From Planctomycetota bacterium (lineage in GTDB: Bacteria > Planctomycetota > UBA1135 > GCA-002686595), in NCBI GenBank assembly GCA_026692665.1, contig JAPLOF010000055.1:30888-94887 (forward strand): 64,000 bases of DNA, given 5' to 3'. A model generated the notes under the pieces. That model did not search any database and had not been told where the DNA came from. It saw nothing but the letters and a program-made list of their open reading frames with translations. The translations under genes were made by a program, and so were the position numbers. Below are positions 26,101 to 33,095 of the stretch, one piece after another. Position 1 is the stretch's first letter. Each line of letters starts with the position of its first letter.

Positions 26101-26859
26101 GTCGACCTCGAGCGTGCCCGGCTTCTCGCCGGCGATCCGCCCGGTGACGAGCGCGACCAGCGGCGTCGAGGGCTTCTTGAAGGCGTGGAGGACGGCGTCC
26201 TCGATCACGAACGGCTTCCCGAGGCGCCGCGTGTCGGCATCCGACCAGGAGAGGTGCTTCACGTTCACGCGCACGTCGGCGTCGAGGTCGCGCACGAACG
26301 CGGCCGCGTCGAACGGCGCCTCGTCACCGCCCGGCTGGCCCCCCGTCCCGCTGCTCGCCCCGCGCGGCGCGAGCGCACGCTGCAGATTCGTCGTGCCCGC
26401 CTCGTCGGCCGCAAGGGTCGCGTCCACGTCGAGCACGATCGTGCCGAGGCGCGTCCCGCCGGACCGGATCAGGCTCCACAGCGACGGCAGCGTCGCGTCC
26501 GCGCGCAGGACCTCCGCACCCGACGGATCGAGGAGGCGCACGCCGCGCACGGATTGCTCCCCGAACCACGCCAGCGACGCCGAGCCGATCTCGAGCCGGC
26601 CCTGGTAGCGCGCGTCGAACGCGGCGGCCCCGCGGCTCGTGGCGGTCCCCGCGAGGAGCGTGGGCAGGAGCAGGACGAGGACCAGGAGGCTCCCGAAGGC
26701 GAACGCCGTGCAGCCCAGGGTCGTCTTGAAGAGGAAACCCAGGAGGCTCCGCGGGCGGGGAGGCGTTTGGGCGGTCGGGTCGAGATGGGGCGTGCTCAAG
26801 GCGGGCTCTCCAGGCGGACGGGCGGCCGCATCGTGCAAGCCCCGGGCCGTCCGGTCCAT
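23170..26859 (-). CDS. large AsmA/TamB-like membrane protein
   Basis: A 1229-aa envelope protein. A cytoplasmic N-terminal tail is followed by one transmembrane helix ('FAFGSLLVLVLLLPTLLAG', about residues 54-72) and then a very long periplasmic region of repeated beta-rich units ('RLEIGSASLAWFGEQSVRGVRLLDP', 'ARLDVNLPNAAWN'), typical of AsmA-like proteins that bridge membranes and carry lipids. The C-terminus is Lys/Asp-rich ('GGKKKKKDG'). ATG 26859 is used; TTG 26799, preceded by GGAG, is a good alternative giving 1209 aa. It is convergent with cyaY, with 8 bp between stops. Confidence 0.82.
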   Translation of the reverse strand: MDRTARGLHDAAARPPGEPALSTPHLDPTAQTPPRPRSLLGFLFKTTLGCTAFAFGSLLVLVLLLPTLLAGTATSRGAAAFDARYQGRLEIGSASLAWFGEQSVRGVRLLDPSGAEVLRADATLPSLWSLIRSGGTRLGTIVLDVDATLAADEAGTTNLQRALAPRGASSGTGGQPGGDEAPFDAAAFVRDLDADVRVNVKHLSWSDADTRRLGKPFVIEDAVLHAFKKPSTPLVALVTGRIAGEKPGTLEVDVKVDGPIDPAARWPLGRTQAKGRIEGFSTALVDGLAGLSGDLVEVLGPTFALRFDVKAESAEQGTADLELDGANADVAIHARLAGGEITGGDQPFLTATTPMPRGILERVLRAKLPPDARVTLADAGKSWTVRVPKLRLPLPDPKARDMASLRPALEKAEIDVEVDLPGSATIETDALRAAKLTAGISAMKLTARAAPGQPLAAHFEAALDAGAPGSMRVDATVPDAFGMLAGGPVPPLHLVARIDGLSMLALGEFSGQGARIASAIGPVASLSIEVRDANLERGDVSVLLNSAHANASLHARIVDGALTSHPAAPTLVSWQPTPEFVAAEIGPRLPSGSSIELSGPLQVSLTALSAPLRDARSGAFVGVDALLAGLAARLDVNLPNAAWNSAETRAAGAPAEVRGAKLELQVAAGAPPRVQLGADVLLNGPTRPAARLEVEARPREPLLALRSGTSPSGSVDLTLRGLDTVTLEKLAGQPDQLAPLLGPALDLVVRAEGPLPTSGSLDVSLVGASGRVGVKGRLADGQFVATGDEGLQANIQVTPELLRARLGPSLPAGTRVELAGTGPSAITISVREFATPLEAPDVARRLAGTSAKLEVVLPSIAYADAKTDAAKRAVVLSGARLSAALSPTVKPSLRFSAKVEDTPPGELALDLVALDPLEKLQGEGAWKTFRASARVHAENVPTALVDALAGQNGLLVEALGDRILIDVQAPEVAFDRGTIEARVESGKNRVVLAAHLEDGTLVIDKTDGLDVDVALGPLVMDRVVGSLLPMLKKASFLGAVDAQQVTSSAEFEPFLLNSSDVHFALGSDVSKLSGVFRIDLGTLSFKGLPMLEQLGVSLEAADVRLPAFSVPIKDGVAVYDKLPIRLGGREILFDGSVRLVDGEMSLATKLPLAMFGKKFDKELGKIREFVPLDTAVPIVLSGTWNKPRVGFQDGFLKGLLESAAGKAAEKGLDDLLDGLLGGKKKKKDG

Positions 26860-26914
26860 GCCGCAACAGGTGAAGAGCGCGGGTCCTCGGAATCGACACC
26901 TCGACGGATCGACC

Positions 26915-26929
26915 CACTACGGGTAGTGT
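26915..26929. promoter_or_regulatory. palindromic site and -10-like hexamer in a divergent spacer
   Basis: CACTAC-GG-GTAGTG (26915-26928) is a palindrome with a 2-nt spacer, overlapping TAGTGT (26924-26929), a TAnnnT-type -10 for the downstream ATPase gene. It lies in the 93-bp gap between the AsmA-like gene and the ATPase gene, so it may be an operator serving one or both. Confidence 0.35.
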
Positions 26930-26952
26930 TCCCAGCCGGAGCACCCCCCCAC

Positions 26953-27594
26953 ATGCAGCCCACCGAGCAGCCCGCCGTCCGCATCTACCTCGTCGGCGCC
27001 CACGCGACCGGCAAGACCACCCTGGCCCGCTGGGTCCGCGACCGCTACGGCCTGCCGATGATCTCGGAGGTCGCGCGCGGGGTGCTGGCCGAGATGGAGG
27101 CGCAACTCGACGCGCTGCGCTCGAACGTCGATCTCGTCGACCGCTACCAGCGCCAGGTCTTCGAGCGCCAGATCGACGCCGAGTTCAAGCAGACCGGCTC
27201 GTTCGTGTCCGACCGCGCGTTCTGCAACCTGGCCTACGCCGGCCACCACGCGACGATCCTGGGCGAGATCGCGACCGACCCGCGGCTCTCGACCTACCTC
27301 GAGTCCGTGCGCGGCGGCATCGTCTTCTTCCTGCGCCCGCACAAGGAGCTCGTCGTGGCCGACGGCGTGCGCGCCGGCGTCGAGTGGGAAGAGGTCGTGC
27401 GCATCGACGGCATGGTGAAGCTCTTGCTCGAGCTCTTCCGCATCCCCTACATCCCGGTCGCCTCGCTGGCGATGCAGGAGCGCGTGCGGCTCATGGAGCG
27501 CGTGCTCGACCTGAGCGGTTTGCAGCCCGTCGGAGCCCACGGGCGCGACGAGGCCCCGTCGCGCCGACTGGCGACGAACGGCGCCACGAACTGA
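26953..27594 (+). CDS. NadR/AAA_28-like ATPase or kinase
   Basis: A 213-aa P-loop protein. Walker A is 'LVGAHATGKTTL' near the N-terminus. 'ISEVARGVLAEMEAQ' and 'SFVSDRAFCNLAYA' match the AAA_28 family, which includes the ribosylnicotinamide kinase domain of NadR. No NMN adenylyltransferase domain is attached, so a small-molecule kinase is possible but the substrate is unknown. The stop is 7 bp from the stop of the convergent downstream gene. Confidence 0.85.
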   Translation: MQPTEQPAVRIYLVGAHATGKTTLARWVRDRYGLPMISEVARGVLAEMEAQLDALRSNVDLVDRYQRQVFERQIDAEFKQTGSFVSDRAFCNLAYAGHHATILGEIATDPRLSTYLESVRGGIVFFLRPHKELVVADGVRAGVEWEEVVRIDGMVKLLLELFRIPYIPVASLAMQERVRLMERVLDLSGLQPVGAHGRDEAPSRRLATNGATN

Positions 27595-27601
27595 AGCCCC
27601 G

Positions 27602-28012
27602 CTACGACTCGGCCGGAGTGGCCGGGATCCGGGCCTCGAGGGCCCGGACGTAGCGGCTGAGTGCGCGCAGGATCCTGTCGGGATCGAGCCCCTGCGTGCC
27701 GGCGACGAGCTCCAGGATGTGCGGCGACAGATCGCTCTGGATGCGCAGGGCCTCCGCGAGCTGACTCGCGCTGCAGAAGCCGCGCTGGAGCGCGATCTCG
27801 CCCAGGCGCAACCCGGGGTGCCCGGCCTGGAGCTGCAGGACCTCCACCAGCTGGCCCATGCTGAGCCAGCCCTTCTGACGCAGGATCTTGCCCAGCGGGA
27901 CCCAGGTCTCGCGGTGCCGTGTGCGGACGGCCTCGGCGACCGCACGATCGACGGCGCCCTCCTCGACGAGCAGGTCGAGCAGGGCCTCATGGGCCGGCTT
28001 CTGAGTTTCCAT
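27602..28012 (-). CDS. hypothetical protein with two GspE-N/MshEN-like helical motifs
   Basis: A 136-aa cytoplasmic protein. Two similar segments ('LGKILRQKGWLSMGQLVEVLQLQ' around residues 40-62 and 'LGEIALQRGFCSASQLAEALRIQ' around 70-92) match the 'LGxxLxxxGxxxxxQLxxALxxQ' pattern of the type II secretion ATPase N-terminal domain, some of which bind c-di-GMP. No ATPase domain is present. This may be a stand-alone sensor or adaptor module, but the role is unproven. Confidence 0.65.
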   Translation of the reverse strand: METQKPAHEALLDLLVEEGAVDRAVAEAVRTRHRETWVPLGKILRQKGWLSMGQLVEVLQLQAGHPGLRLGEIALQRGFCSASQLAEALRIQSDLSPHILELVAGTQGLDPDRILRALSRYVRALEARIPATPAES

Positions 28013-28180
28013 TCCCCCCCTCCAAGCGCGTTGGAACGCACCTCGGAGAGAACGACGCGCTCAACCCGAAGTGCGTGAGGATTCCGCAACCTCGGATCGG
28101 AGGGGGTGCGGATTCCCCGGTTTCCGTCTGAGGGAAATGGGATTCCGGCCCCGCCCGGGCGAGAACACGCGGAGCGGGCG

Positions 28181-28750
28181 TCAGTTCCAGCTCACGTCCG
28201 GAGGCAGATCCTCCAGACCCGCGGCCGCCCCCCCGAGGGAGCGGACGACCTGGCGCCAGACCCCCTGGGAGTCGGGTGCGAAGACCCATTCGGGCTGGAG
28301 GCTGACCGGGATCCACGAGCCGCCGGCGAGCTCCTCCTCGAGCTGTCCGGCGCCCCAGCCGGCGTAGCCCAGGATCAGGCGCACGTCCTCGGCGGCGCTC
28401 TCGCCGCGCTCCTCGAGGAACTGGGCCAGCTGGTCGATGTCGCCGCCGAGGTGGATGCCCGACGAGAGCTCGACCCCGCCCGCGATGCGACCCGGGACGC
28501 GGTGGACGAACTGGAGGGTGTCGAGTCCCACCGGCCCCCCGGCATGGACCACGTTGTGCTGCCGGGCGAGCAGCGCGTGCGCCGGCATGAGCTTGTCGAT
28601 CGTGATCGGCGACGGGCGGTTGATCACGAGCCCGTGAGCGCCCTCGTCGCCATGCGCGCACATGAGCACGACCGTGTGCATGAAGTTCTCGTCGCGCAGG
28701 CTCGGAGCGGCGGCCAGGAGGCTCCCCGGGACCGTTCGCAGTGCCTTCAT
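28181..28750 (-). CDS. YqgE/AlgH family protein (DUF179)
   Basis: A 189-aa protein with the family pattern 'PSLRDENFMHTVVLMCAHGDEGAHGLVINRP', 'VHAGGPVG', and 'LILGYAGWGAGQLEEELAGGSW'. Members of this family are widespread and of uncertain function; AlgH has been linked to alginate control in Pseudomonas. The ATG (28748-28750) overlaps the stop of the upstream Cys-rich gene (ATGA), so it is the last gene of a coupled trmL-rlmD-Cys protein-yqgE operon. Confidence 0.92.
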   Translation of the reverse strand: MKALRTVPGSLLAAAPSLRDENFMHTVVLMCAHGDEGAHGLVINRPSPITIDKLMPAHALLARQHNVVHAGGPVGLDTLQFVHRVPGRIAGGVELSSGIHLGGDIDQLAQFLEERGESAAEDVRLILGYAGWGAGQLEEELAGGSWIPVSLQPEWVFAPDSQGVWRQVVRSLGGAAAGLEDLPPDVSWN

Positions 28751-28959
28751 CGCGGGGGAACGTAGCACTCGAAACGGGGACAAGAAACGACCGGCTGCGG
28801 CGGATACTTGGGCCACAGGGGGTCGTCGACGCCGAGCCGGCACATCAGGAACGTCGAGCCCTTCGCGGATCGGATCCCCCGGACGTGCGCACATTCCTCG
28901 CAACGGCTGCCCCACTGGCGCGGCGGGCGCTCTTCGGCCGGTTCCTTGGGCTCGTTCAC
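28747..28959 (-). CDS. small Cys-rich protein, probable zinc-binding
   Basis: A 70-aa protein from GTG 28959. It contains 'SRCEECAHVRG', 'FLMCRLGVDD', 'VVSCPRFECYVPPR': six Cys in total, arranged to make a small metal site. The start overlaps the rlmD stop (GTGA) and its stop overlaps the yqgE start. It is too short for a catalytic role and is perhaps an RNA- or protein-binding adaptor (inference). Confidence 0.7.
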   Translation of the reverse strand: MNEPKEPAEERPPRQWGSRCEECAHVRGIRSAKGSTFLMCRLGVDDPLWPKYPPQPVVSCPRFECYVPPR

Positions 28960-30491
28960 GGCGCGCGTTCGAGCGTGAGCACGGTTTCGACGTGCGGGGT
29001 GTGCGGGAACTGGTCGAACGGGCGGACGCGCGCGAGCCGCCAGCCGATCGCCGCGAAAGCCGCGACGTCGACCGCGGCGGCGGCCGGGTTGCACGAGACG
29101 TAGACGATGCGTCGCGCGGGCACCGCGGCGAGCGACGGGACGACGCGTGGGTGGAGCCCCGCGCGCGGCGGATCCAGCACGAGCACGTCGGGGACGGGCA
29201 GGCCCGACGTCGCCGAAAGGCCCGTGAGCACGTCGCCCTCGACGAAGCGGGCGTTCGCGATGCCGTTGCGCTCGGCATTCGCCCGCGCGTCGCGGATCGC
29301 GGAGGCGACCAGCTCGAAACCGACGACGGCGCGCGCGCCGCGGGCCAGCACGAGCGAGATCGTGCCGGTGCCGCAGTAGAGGTCCCACGCGACGCCGTCG
29401 GGTCCCAGCGCGGCTTCCTGCCGCACGGCCTCGAACAGGCCCTCGGCCGCCAGCGTGTTCGTCTGGAAGAACGAGCCGGCGGAGATCGAGAAGCGCAGGC
29501 CGCAGAGTTCCTCGGTGATCGTGCCCGGCCCGAGGAGGGTCCGCTCGCGCTCTCCGATCGCGGTCGTCGCTGCGCGCGAGTTCACCGTCTGGACGATCGT
29601 GGTGATGCCGGGAACGCGCGCGGCGAGCTCGCGGGCGAACGGTTCGACCAGCTCGGGCGCGTCGGCCGAAGTGACGAGGTTCACGAGGACCTCGCCCGTG
29701 CGCTCGGCGCGGCGGATGACGAGGTGCCGCAGGAGGCCCGCGTGGAGCTTCAGGTCCCAGGCCGAGAGACCGCGCTCGACCGCGATCGCGCGCGACGCGG
29801 CCACGACCGCATCCGCGATCTCCGACTGGATCGGGCAGGCGCGCACGTCCACGACCTTCGAGTAGAGCCCCAGCGCGTGCATGCCCAGCGCGAACGACGC
29901 GTCGACGCCCTCGGGTTCGGCCGGCGCGATCCAGCGCCGGTTCGAGAACGTGAACTCCATCTTGTTGCGGTAGCGCCAGATCCTCGGCGCGGGGACGACT
30001 TCCTCGACGGCGATGCCGTGCGCCAGCAGTCCGCGCGCGTGGAGCGCCGATTCGACGAGGCGCTTCTTGCCCGCGAGCTGCTCGGCGTAGGCCAGATCCT
30101 GGAACGAACAGCCCCCGCAGGCCCGGAAGTGCGCGCATTCCGGCCGCACGGCGTGCGGCCCCCCTTCGACGACGTCGAACGCCACGGCCTCGACTTCGTC
30201 GCGCCGCCGCCGCAGCACCCGGGCGCGGACGGTGGAGCCGACGGCGGCCCGTTGCACGCGGAAGCGGTAGGGCCCGGAACGCGCGAGGCCGTGGCCGCGC
30301 GCGTCGAACGCGTCGATCGTGAGCGTGAACTCGTCGCCCTGGCGCGGCTTGCGCTCCGTGGTGACGGCCCCCCCGGCGATCGGCTCCGTCCCGGAACCGA
30401 ACGCCCCTTCCGCGATGCCACCCGGTGCGCTCGAGGCGTCCAGCTCGAAGTCGTCCGCACCGCCGTCGGCCAGCTCGTCGCCCGAGCTCAC
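28956..30491 (-). CDS. rlmD: 23S rRNA (uracil-C5)-methyltransferase RlmD/RumA-like
   Basis: A 511-aa SAM-dependent RNA methyltransferase. It has an N-terminal disordered stretch, a TRAM-like domain ('FDARGHGLARSGPYRFRVQRAAVGSTVRARV' type), an iron-sulfur motif in 'CAHFRACGGCSFQDL', the SAM loop 'WDLYCGTGTISLVLA', 'VLDPPRAGLH', and the catalytic Cys in 'IVYVSCNPAA'. The exact uracil target (U747, U1939 or tRNA U54) cannot be told apart from motifs. GTG 30491 overlaps the trmL stop (GTGA), which fixes the start. Confidence 0.9.
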   Translation of the reverse strand: MSSGDELADGGADDFELDASSAPGGIAEGAFGSGTEPIAGGAVTTERKPRQGDEFTLTIDAFDARGHGLARSGPYRFRVQRAAVGSTVRARVLRRRRDEVEAVAFDVVEGGPHAVRPECAHFRACGGCSFQDLAYAEQLAGKKRLVESALHARGLLAHGIAVEEVVPAPRIWRYRNKMEFTFSNRRWIAPAEPEGVDASFALGMHALGLYSKVVDVRACPIQSEIADAVVAASRAIAVERGLSAWDLKLHAGLLRHLVIRRAERTGEVLVNLVTSADAPELVEPFARELAARVPGITTIVQTVNSRAATTAIGERERTLLGPGTITEELCGLRFSISAGSFFQTNTLAAEGLFEAVRQEAALGPDGVAWDLYCGTGTISLVLARGARAVVGFELVASAIRDARANAERNGIANARFVEGDVLTGLSATSGLPVPDVLVLDPPRAGLHPRVVPSLAAVPARRIVYVSCNPAAAAVDVAAFAAIGWRLARVRPFDQFPHTPHVETVLTLERAP

Positions 30492-31045
30492 GCGTCGACC
30501 CGTTCGACGCGCGAGGACGGCTTCACGTCCTCGGCCGCACGCGGATGCGCGACATAGGCGCCGTCGTTCTGCGGCAGCGGCACTCCGGCGCGCACCATCG
30601 CCGTGTACACGCCGAGGCAGGTCACGTTGGCCAGGTTCAGGCTCCGAACGCCGCTTCGGATCGGTACGTAGACCCGTCGGTCGGCGTGGTCCGCGAGAAG
30701 ACGTGTCGGGAGTCCGCGGCTCTCCGAGCCGAACACGAGCACGTCGTCGGCCTCGAACGGGGTCTCGAAGAGGGACTGCCCGCCGCGTGCGCTGAAGAGT
30801 CGCAGACGCTCGACGAACGGCCGGGCCGAGCCCGCCGCGAGCGCTTGCGACGCCGCGTTCCACGAGCGGTGGACGACGAGGTCGACGAGCGGCCAGTAGT
30901 CGAGCCCGGCGCGCTTCAGGTAGCGGTCCTCGAGGCTGAATCCGAGCGGTTCGACGAGGTGGAGACGCAGGCCGAGCCCGGCCGCGAGCCGGGCGGCGCA
31001 GCCCGTGTTGTGCGGGATCTCGGGGTGGACGAGGACGATTTCCAA
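30488..31045 (-). CDS. trmL: tRNA (cytidine/uridine-2'-O-)-methyltransferase TrmL-like (SPOUT)
   Basis: A 185-aa SpoU/SPOUT methyltransferase with 'HPEIPHNTGCAARLAAGLG', 'LHLVEPLGFSLEDRYLKRAGLDY', 'VLVFGSESRGLP' and 'IRSGVRSLNLANV', the trefoil-knot SAM site. TrmL methylates the wobble base of tRNA-Leu. A Pro/Arg-rich tail extends past the usual end. TTG 31045 is preceded by TACACT (31058-31053) 7 nt upstream, supporting a leaderless start. First gene of the minus-strand methyltransferase operon. Confidence 0.92.
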   Translation of the reverse strand: MEIVLVHPEIPHNTGCAARLAAGLGLRLHLVEPLGFSLEDRYLKRAGLDYWPLVDLVVHRSWNAASQALAAGSARPFVERLRLFSARGGQSLFETPFEADDVLVFGSESRGLPTRLLADHADRRVYVPIRSGVRSLNLANVTCLGVYTAMVRAGVPLPQNDGAYVAHPRAAEDVKPSSRVERVDA

Positions 31046-31134
31046 GCTGGCGAGTGTAGCGTCGCGCCGCGAGCCGTGGCGCCACGGGAATTCGACGCCA
31101 ACTCGGCGCTCGCAGCCTGCGTAAACGCGTCCTC

Positions 31135-32874
31135 ATGCGCACTCCCACCCGGTTCGGACCCGCTGTCGCGCTCTTCGTTTCCGTCAGTGCGTGCGCCACG
31201 AACTCCGCGCGGCCCGAGGCCGCGATCGGTCCGCGCGCCGAGTACCGCGTGCGGCTCCTGGAACCGGCCGCGCGCGCGGTCGAGGTCGAATTGCGCCTCC
31301 GCGGGCTCGACCCCGGGGCGACCGAGCTCGCGCTGACTCTGCCCGAGGGCTACTCGTTCGTGAGGCTCGAGGCGCCGCTCCTCGCCGTGCCGCTCGCGGC
31401 CGCCACGCCGGCCGGCACGCCGCTCGCGCTCGAGTCCGACGGCCCCTACCGCTGGAAGCTCGCGACGGGCGGCGCGACCGACGCGATCGTGACCTGGACG
31501 AGTGCCTTGACCGCGCAGGATCGTCCCGAGGTCGCGGAGCGGGACTCCTTCGGCCACCCCTACGTGACGACCGATCACGCTCTGCTCATGACCGGCGCCA
31601 TCCTCGTCGCGCCCGAGTTCGACGGCCGCGCGGAGGCGACCTACCGCGTGCGCTTCGAGGGCCCCGCGCACTGGCCGGTCCTGTGCTCGTGGCGCGAGGT
31701 CGAGCCGGGTACGTACGACCCCGGTTCAGAGCAGGCGCTCCAAGACGACCTCGTCGCGCTCGGCGACTGGAACCGACGCCGGATCCAGCTCGACGGGATG
31801 GAGATCGACGTCGGCATCGCCCCCGGCCAGGCTTCCCTCGAGGCTCTCGCCGTGCCCGCGATCGAGAAGATCTGCAGCGCGGAGCTGGCGTTGTTCGGGA
31901 TGGTCCCGCGCGAACGCTACCTGTTCCTCTTCGTCGCGCCGAAGCCCGTGCAGGGCTTCTCGTTCGCCGGATCCCCCAAGAACGGGGCCATGGTGCTGCA
32001 GGTCTGCGGCGACCTCGGGAACCCGACCGCGAGCGAGATGATCGCGCACCTCGTCGCGCACGAGTTCCACCACCTGTGGGCCGTGTCGCGGCTCGATTTC
32101 GGCGACGACCTGCGTTTCGTCGGCGAGGGCTTCACGGACTGGTACGCGCACGTCGTCCCCGCGCGGCTCGGGTTGATGACGCGCGAGAAACTGGGCGAGA
32201 AGCTGGGCGAGAAGCTCGACGGCTGGAAGAGCCTCGCCGTGGGTCTCGACACGTCGCTCAGCCAGGCCGGAGGTCCGCGCTTCTTCGAGGGCCAGACCCA
32301 CTACGACGCCACGTACACCGGCGGGCTCCTGGTCGCGGCGCTGCTCGACCTCGAGCTGCGCCGCGCGGGCCGCGCCGACGGCCTCGACGGCTGGCTGCGC
32401 GAATTCGTCAACGACCCGCGCTGGCAACCGCGGAAGACCGGACCGGGCGTGGCCGATTTCCTGGCGGCGGTCGATCGGACGCTCGGGACCGCGACCCGCG
32501 AGCGCGTGTCGACTTGGGTCGAACAACAGGGCGGTTTCGATCCGGACGCCGAGCTCGCGCGGCTCGGAGTCGCCGTCCAGAGGGAGCCGGTCGCCCGGCG
32601 GATGCGCGCGAACTTCGAGGGTGCGCGCATCGTCGCCCTCGATCCCCGGTCCGACGCCGGCCGGCTGGGCCTGCGCGAGGGCGACACGCTCCTCGCCGTG
32701 AACGGTCGCGATGTGGCCGACGAGCGGTCCATCCAGGACGCGTGGAGCGAGCCCGTGGAGGGCTCCGTCCGCGTGCGCCTCGAGCGCGGCGGACAGCGTC
32801 TCGAGCTCAGCGGCTCGATAGGCGCCGCATCCGCGAAGTCCTGGGTGAATCCGAGCGCCTGGTCCGGCGGTTGA
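31135..32874 (+). CDS. M61-family (glycyl aminopeptidase-like) peptidase with PDZ domain, lipoprotein
   Basis: A 579-aa exported protein with a lipobox ending 'FVSVSAC'. The peptidase core has 'VAHEFHHLWAVSRL' (HExxH, near residue 312) and the third ligand in 'FVGEGFTDWYA', as in gluzincins of family M61. A C-terminal PDZ domain follows ('ALDPRSDAGRLGLREGDTLLAVNGRDV'). A short 'LGEK' tandem is seen around residues 351-361. Likely trims peptides at the cell envelope. Divergent from trmL with an 89-bp spacer. Confidence 0.87.
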   Translation: MRTPTRFGPAVALFVSVSACATNSARPEAAIGPRAEYRVRLLEPAARAVEVELRLRGLDPGATELALTLPEGYSFVRLEAPLLAVPLAAATPAGTPLALESDGPYRWKLATGGATDAIVTWTSALTAQDRPEVAERDSFGHPYVTTDHALLMTGAILVAPEFDGRAEATYRVRFEGPAHWPVLCSWREVEPGTYDPGSEQALQDDLVALGDWNRRRIQLDGMEIDVGIAPGQASLEALAVPAIEKICSAELALFGMVPRERYLFLFVAPKPVQGFSFAGSPKNGAMVLQVCGDLGNPTASEMIAHLVAHEFHHLWAVSRLDFGDDLRFVGEGFTDWYAHVVPARLGLMTREKLGEKLGEKLDGWKSLAVGLDTSLSQAGGPRFFEGQTHYDATYTGGLLVAALLDLELRRAGRADGLDGWLREFVNDPRWQPRKTGPGVADFLAAVDRTLGTATRERVSTWVEQQGGFDPDAELARLGVAVQREPVARRMRANFEGARIVALDPRSDAGRLGLREGDTLLAVNGRDVADERSIQDAWSEPVEGSVRVRLERGGQRLELSGSIGAASAKSWVNPSAWSGG

Positions 32875-33095
32875 TCGGCGGACCGGGATCGGCCTCGACC
32901 GTGGGCTCGCGCCCTGGGGCGCCGGGACGTCCGCGGAGGAGGTGGCGCGGGGATCGCGCTCCCCGGGCGCAACGGCGGGCGGGCGCGGACGCGAGGGAGG
33001 CCCTGCCGGCATCTCGTTCGACGCGGCCCGGACCGGGTCCCCGGAGAGCGCGGGCCTTTCTCGCTCGGAGGTCGGGACGGGGCGATACTGGACTC

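Noticed and set aside
28747..30138. Apparent long frame that could suggest rlmD is frameshifted
   Set aside because: Only its last 70 codons are real (the small Cys protein); rlmD has an intact frame of 511 codons next to it.
32185..32218. LGEK tandem in the M61 peptidase as a possible recent repeat expansion
   Set aside because: Only two to three short copies inside a helix; not enough to claim a repeat element.
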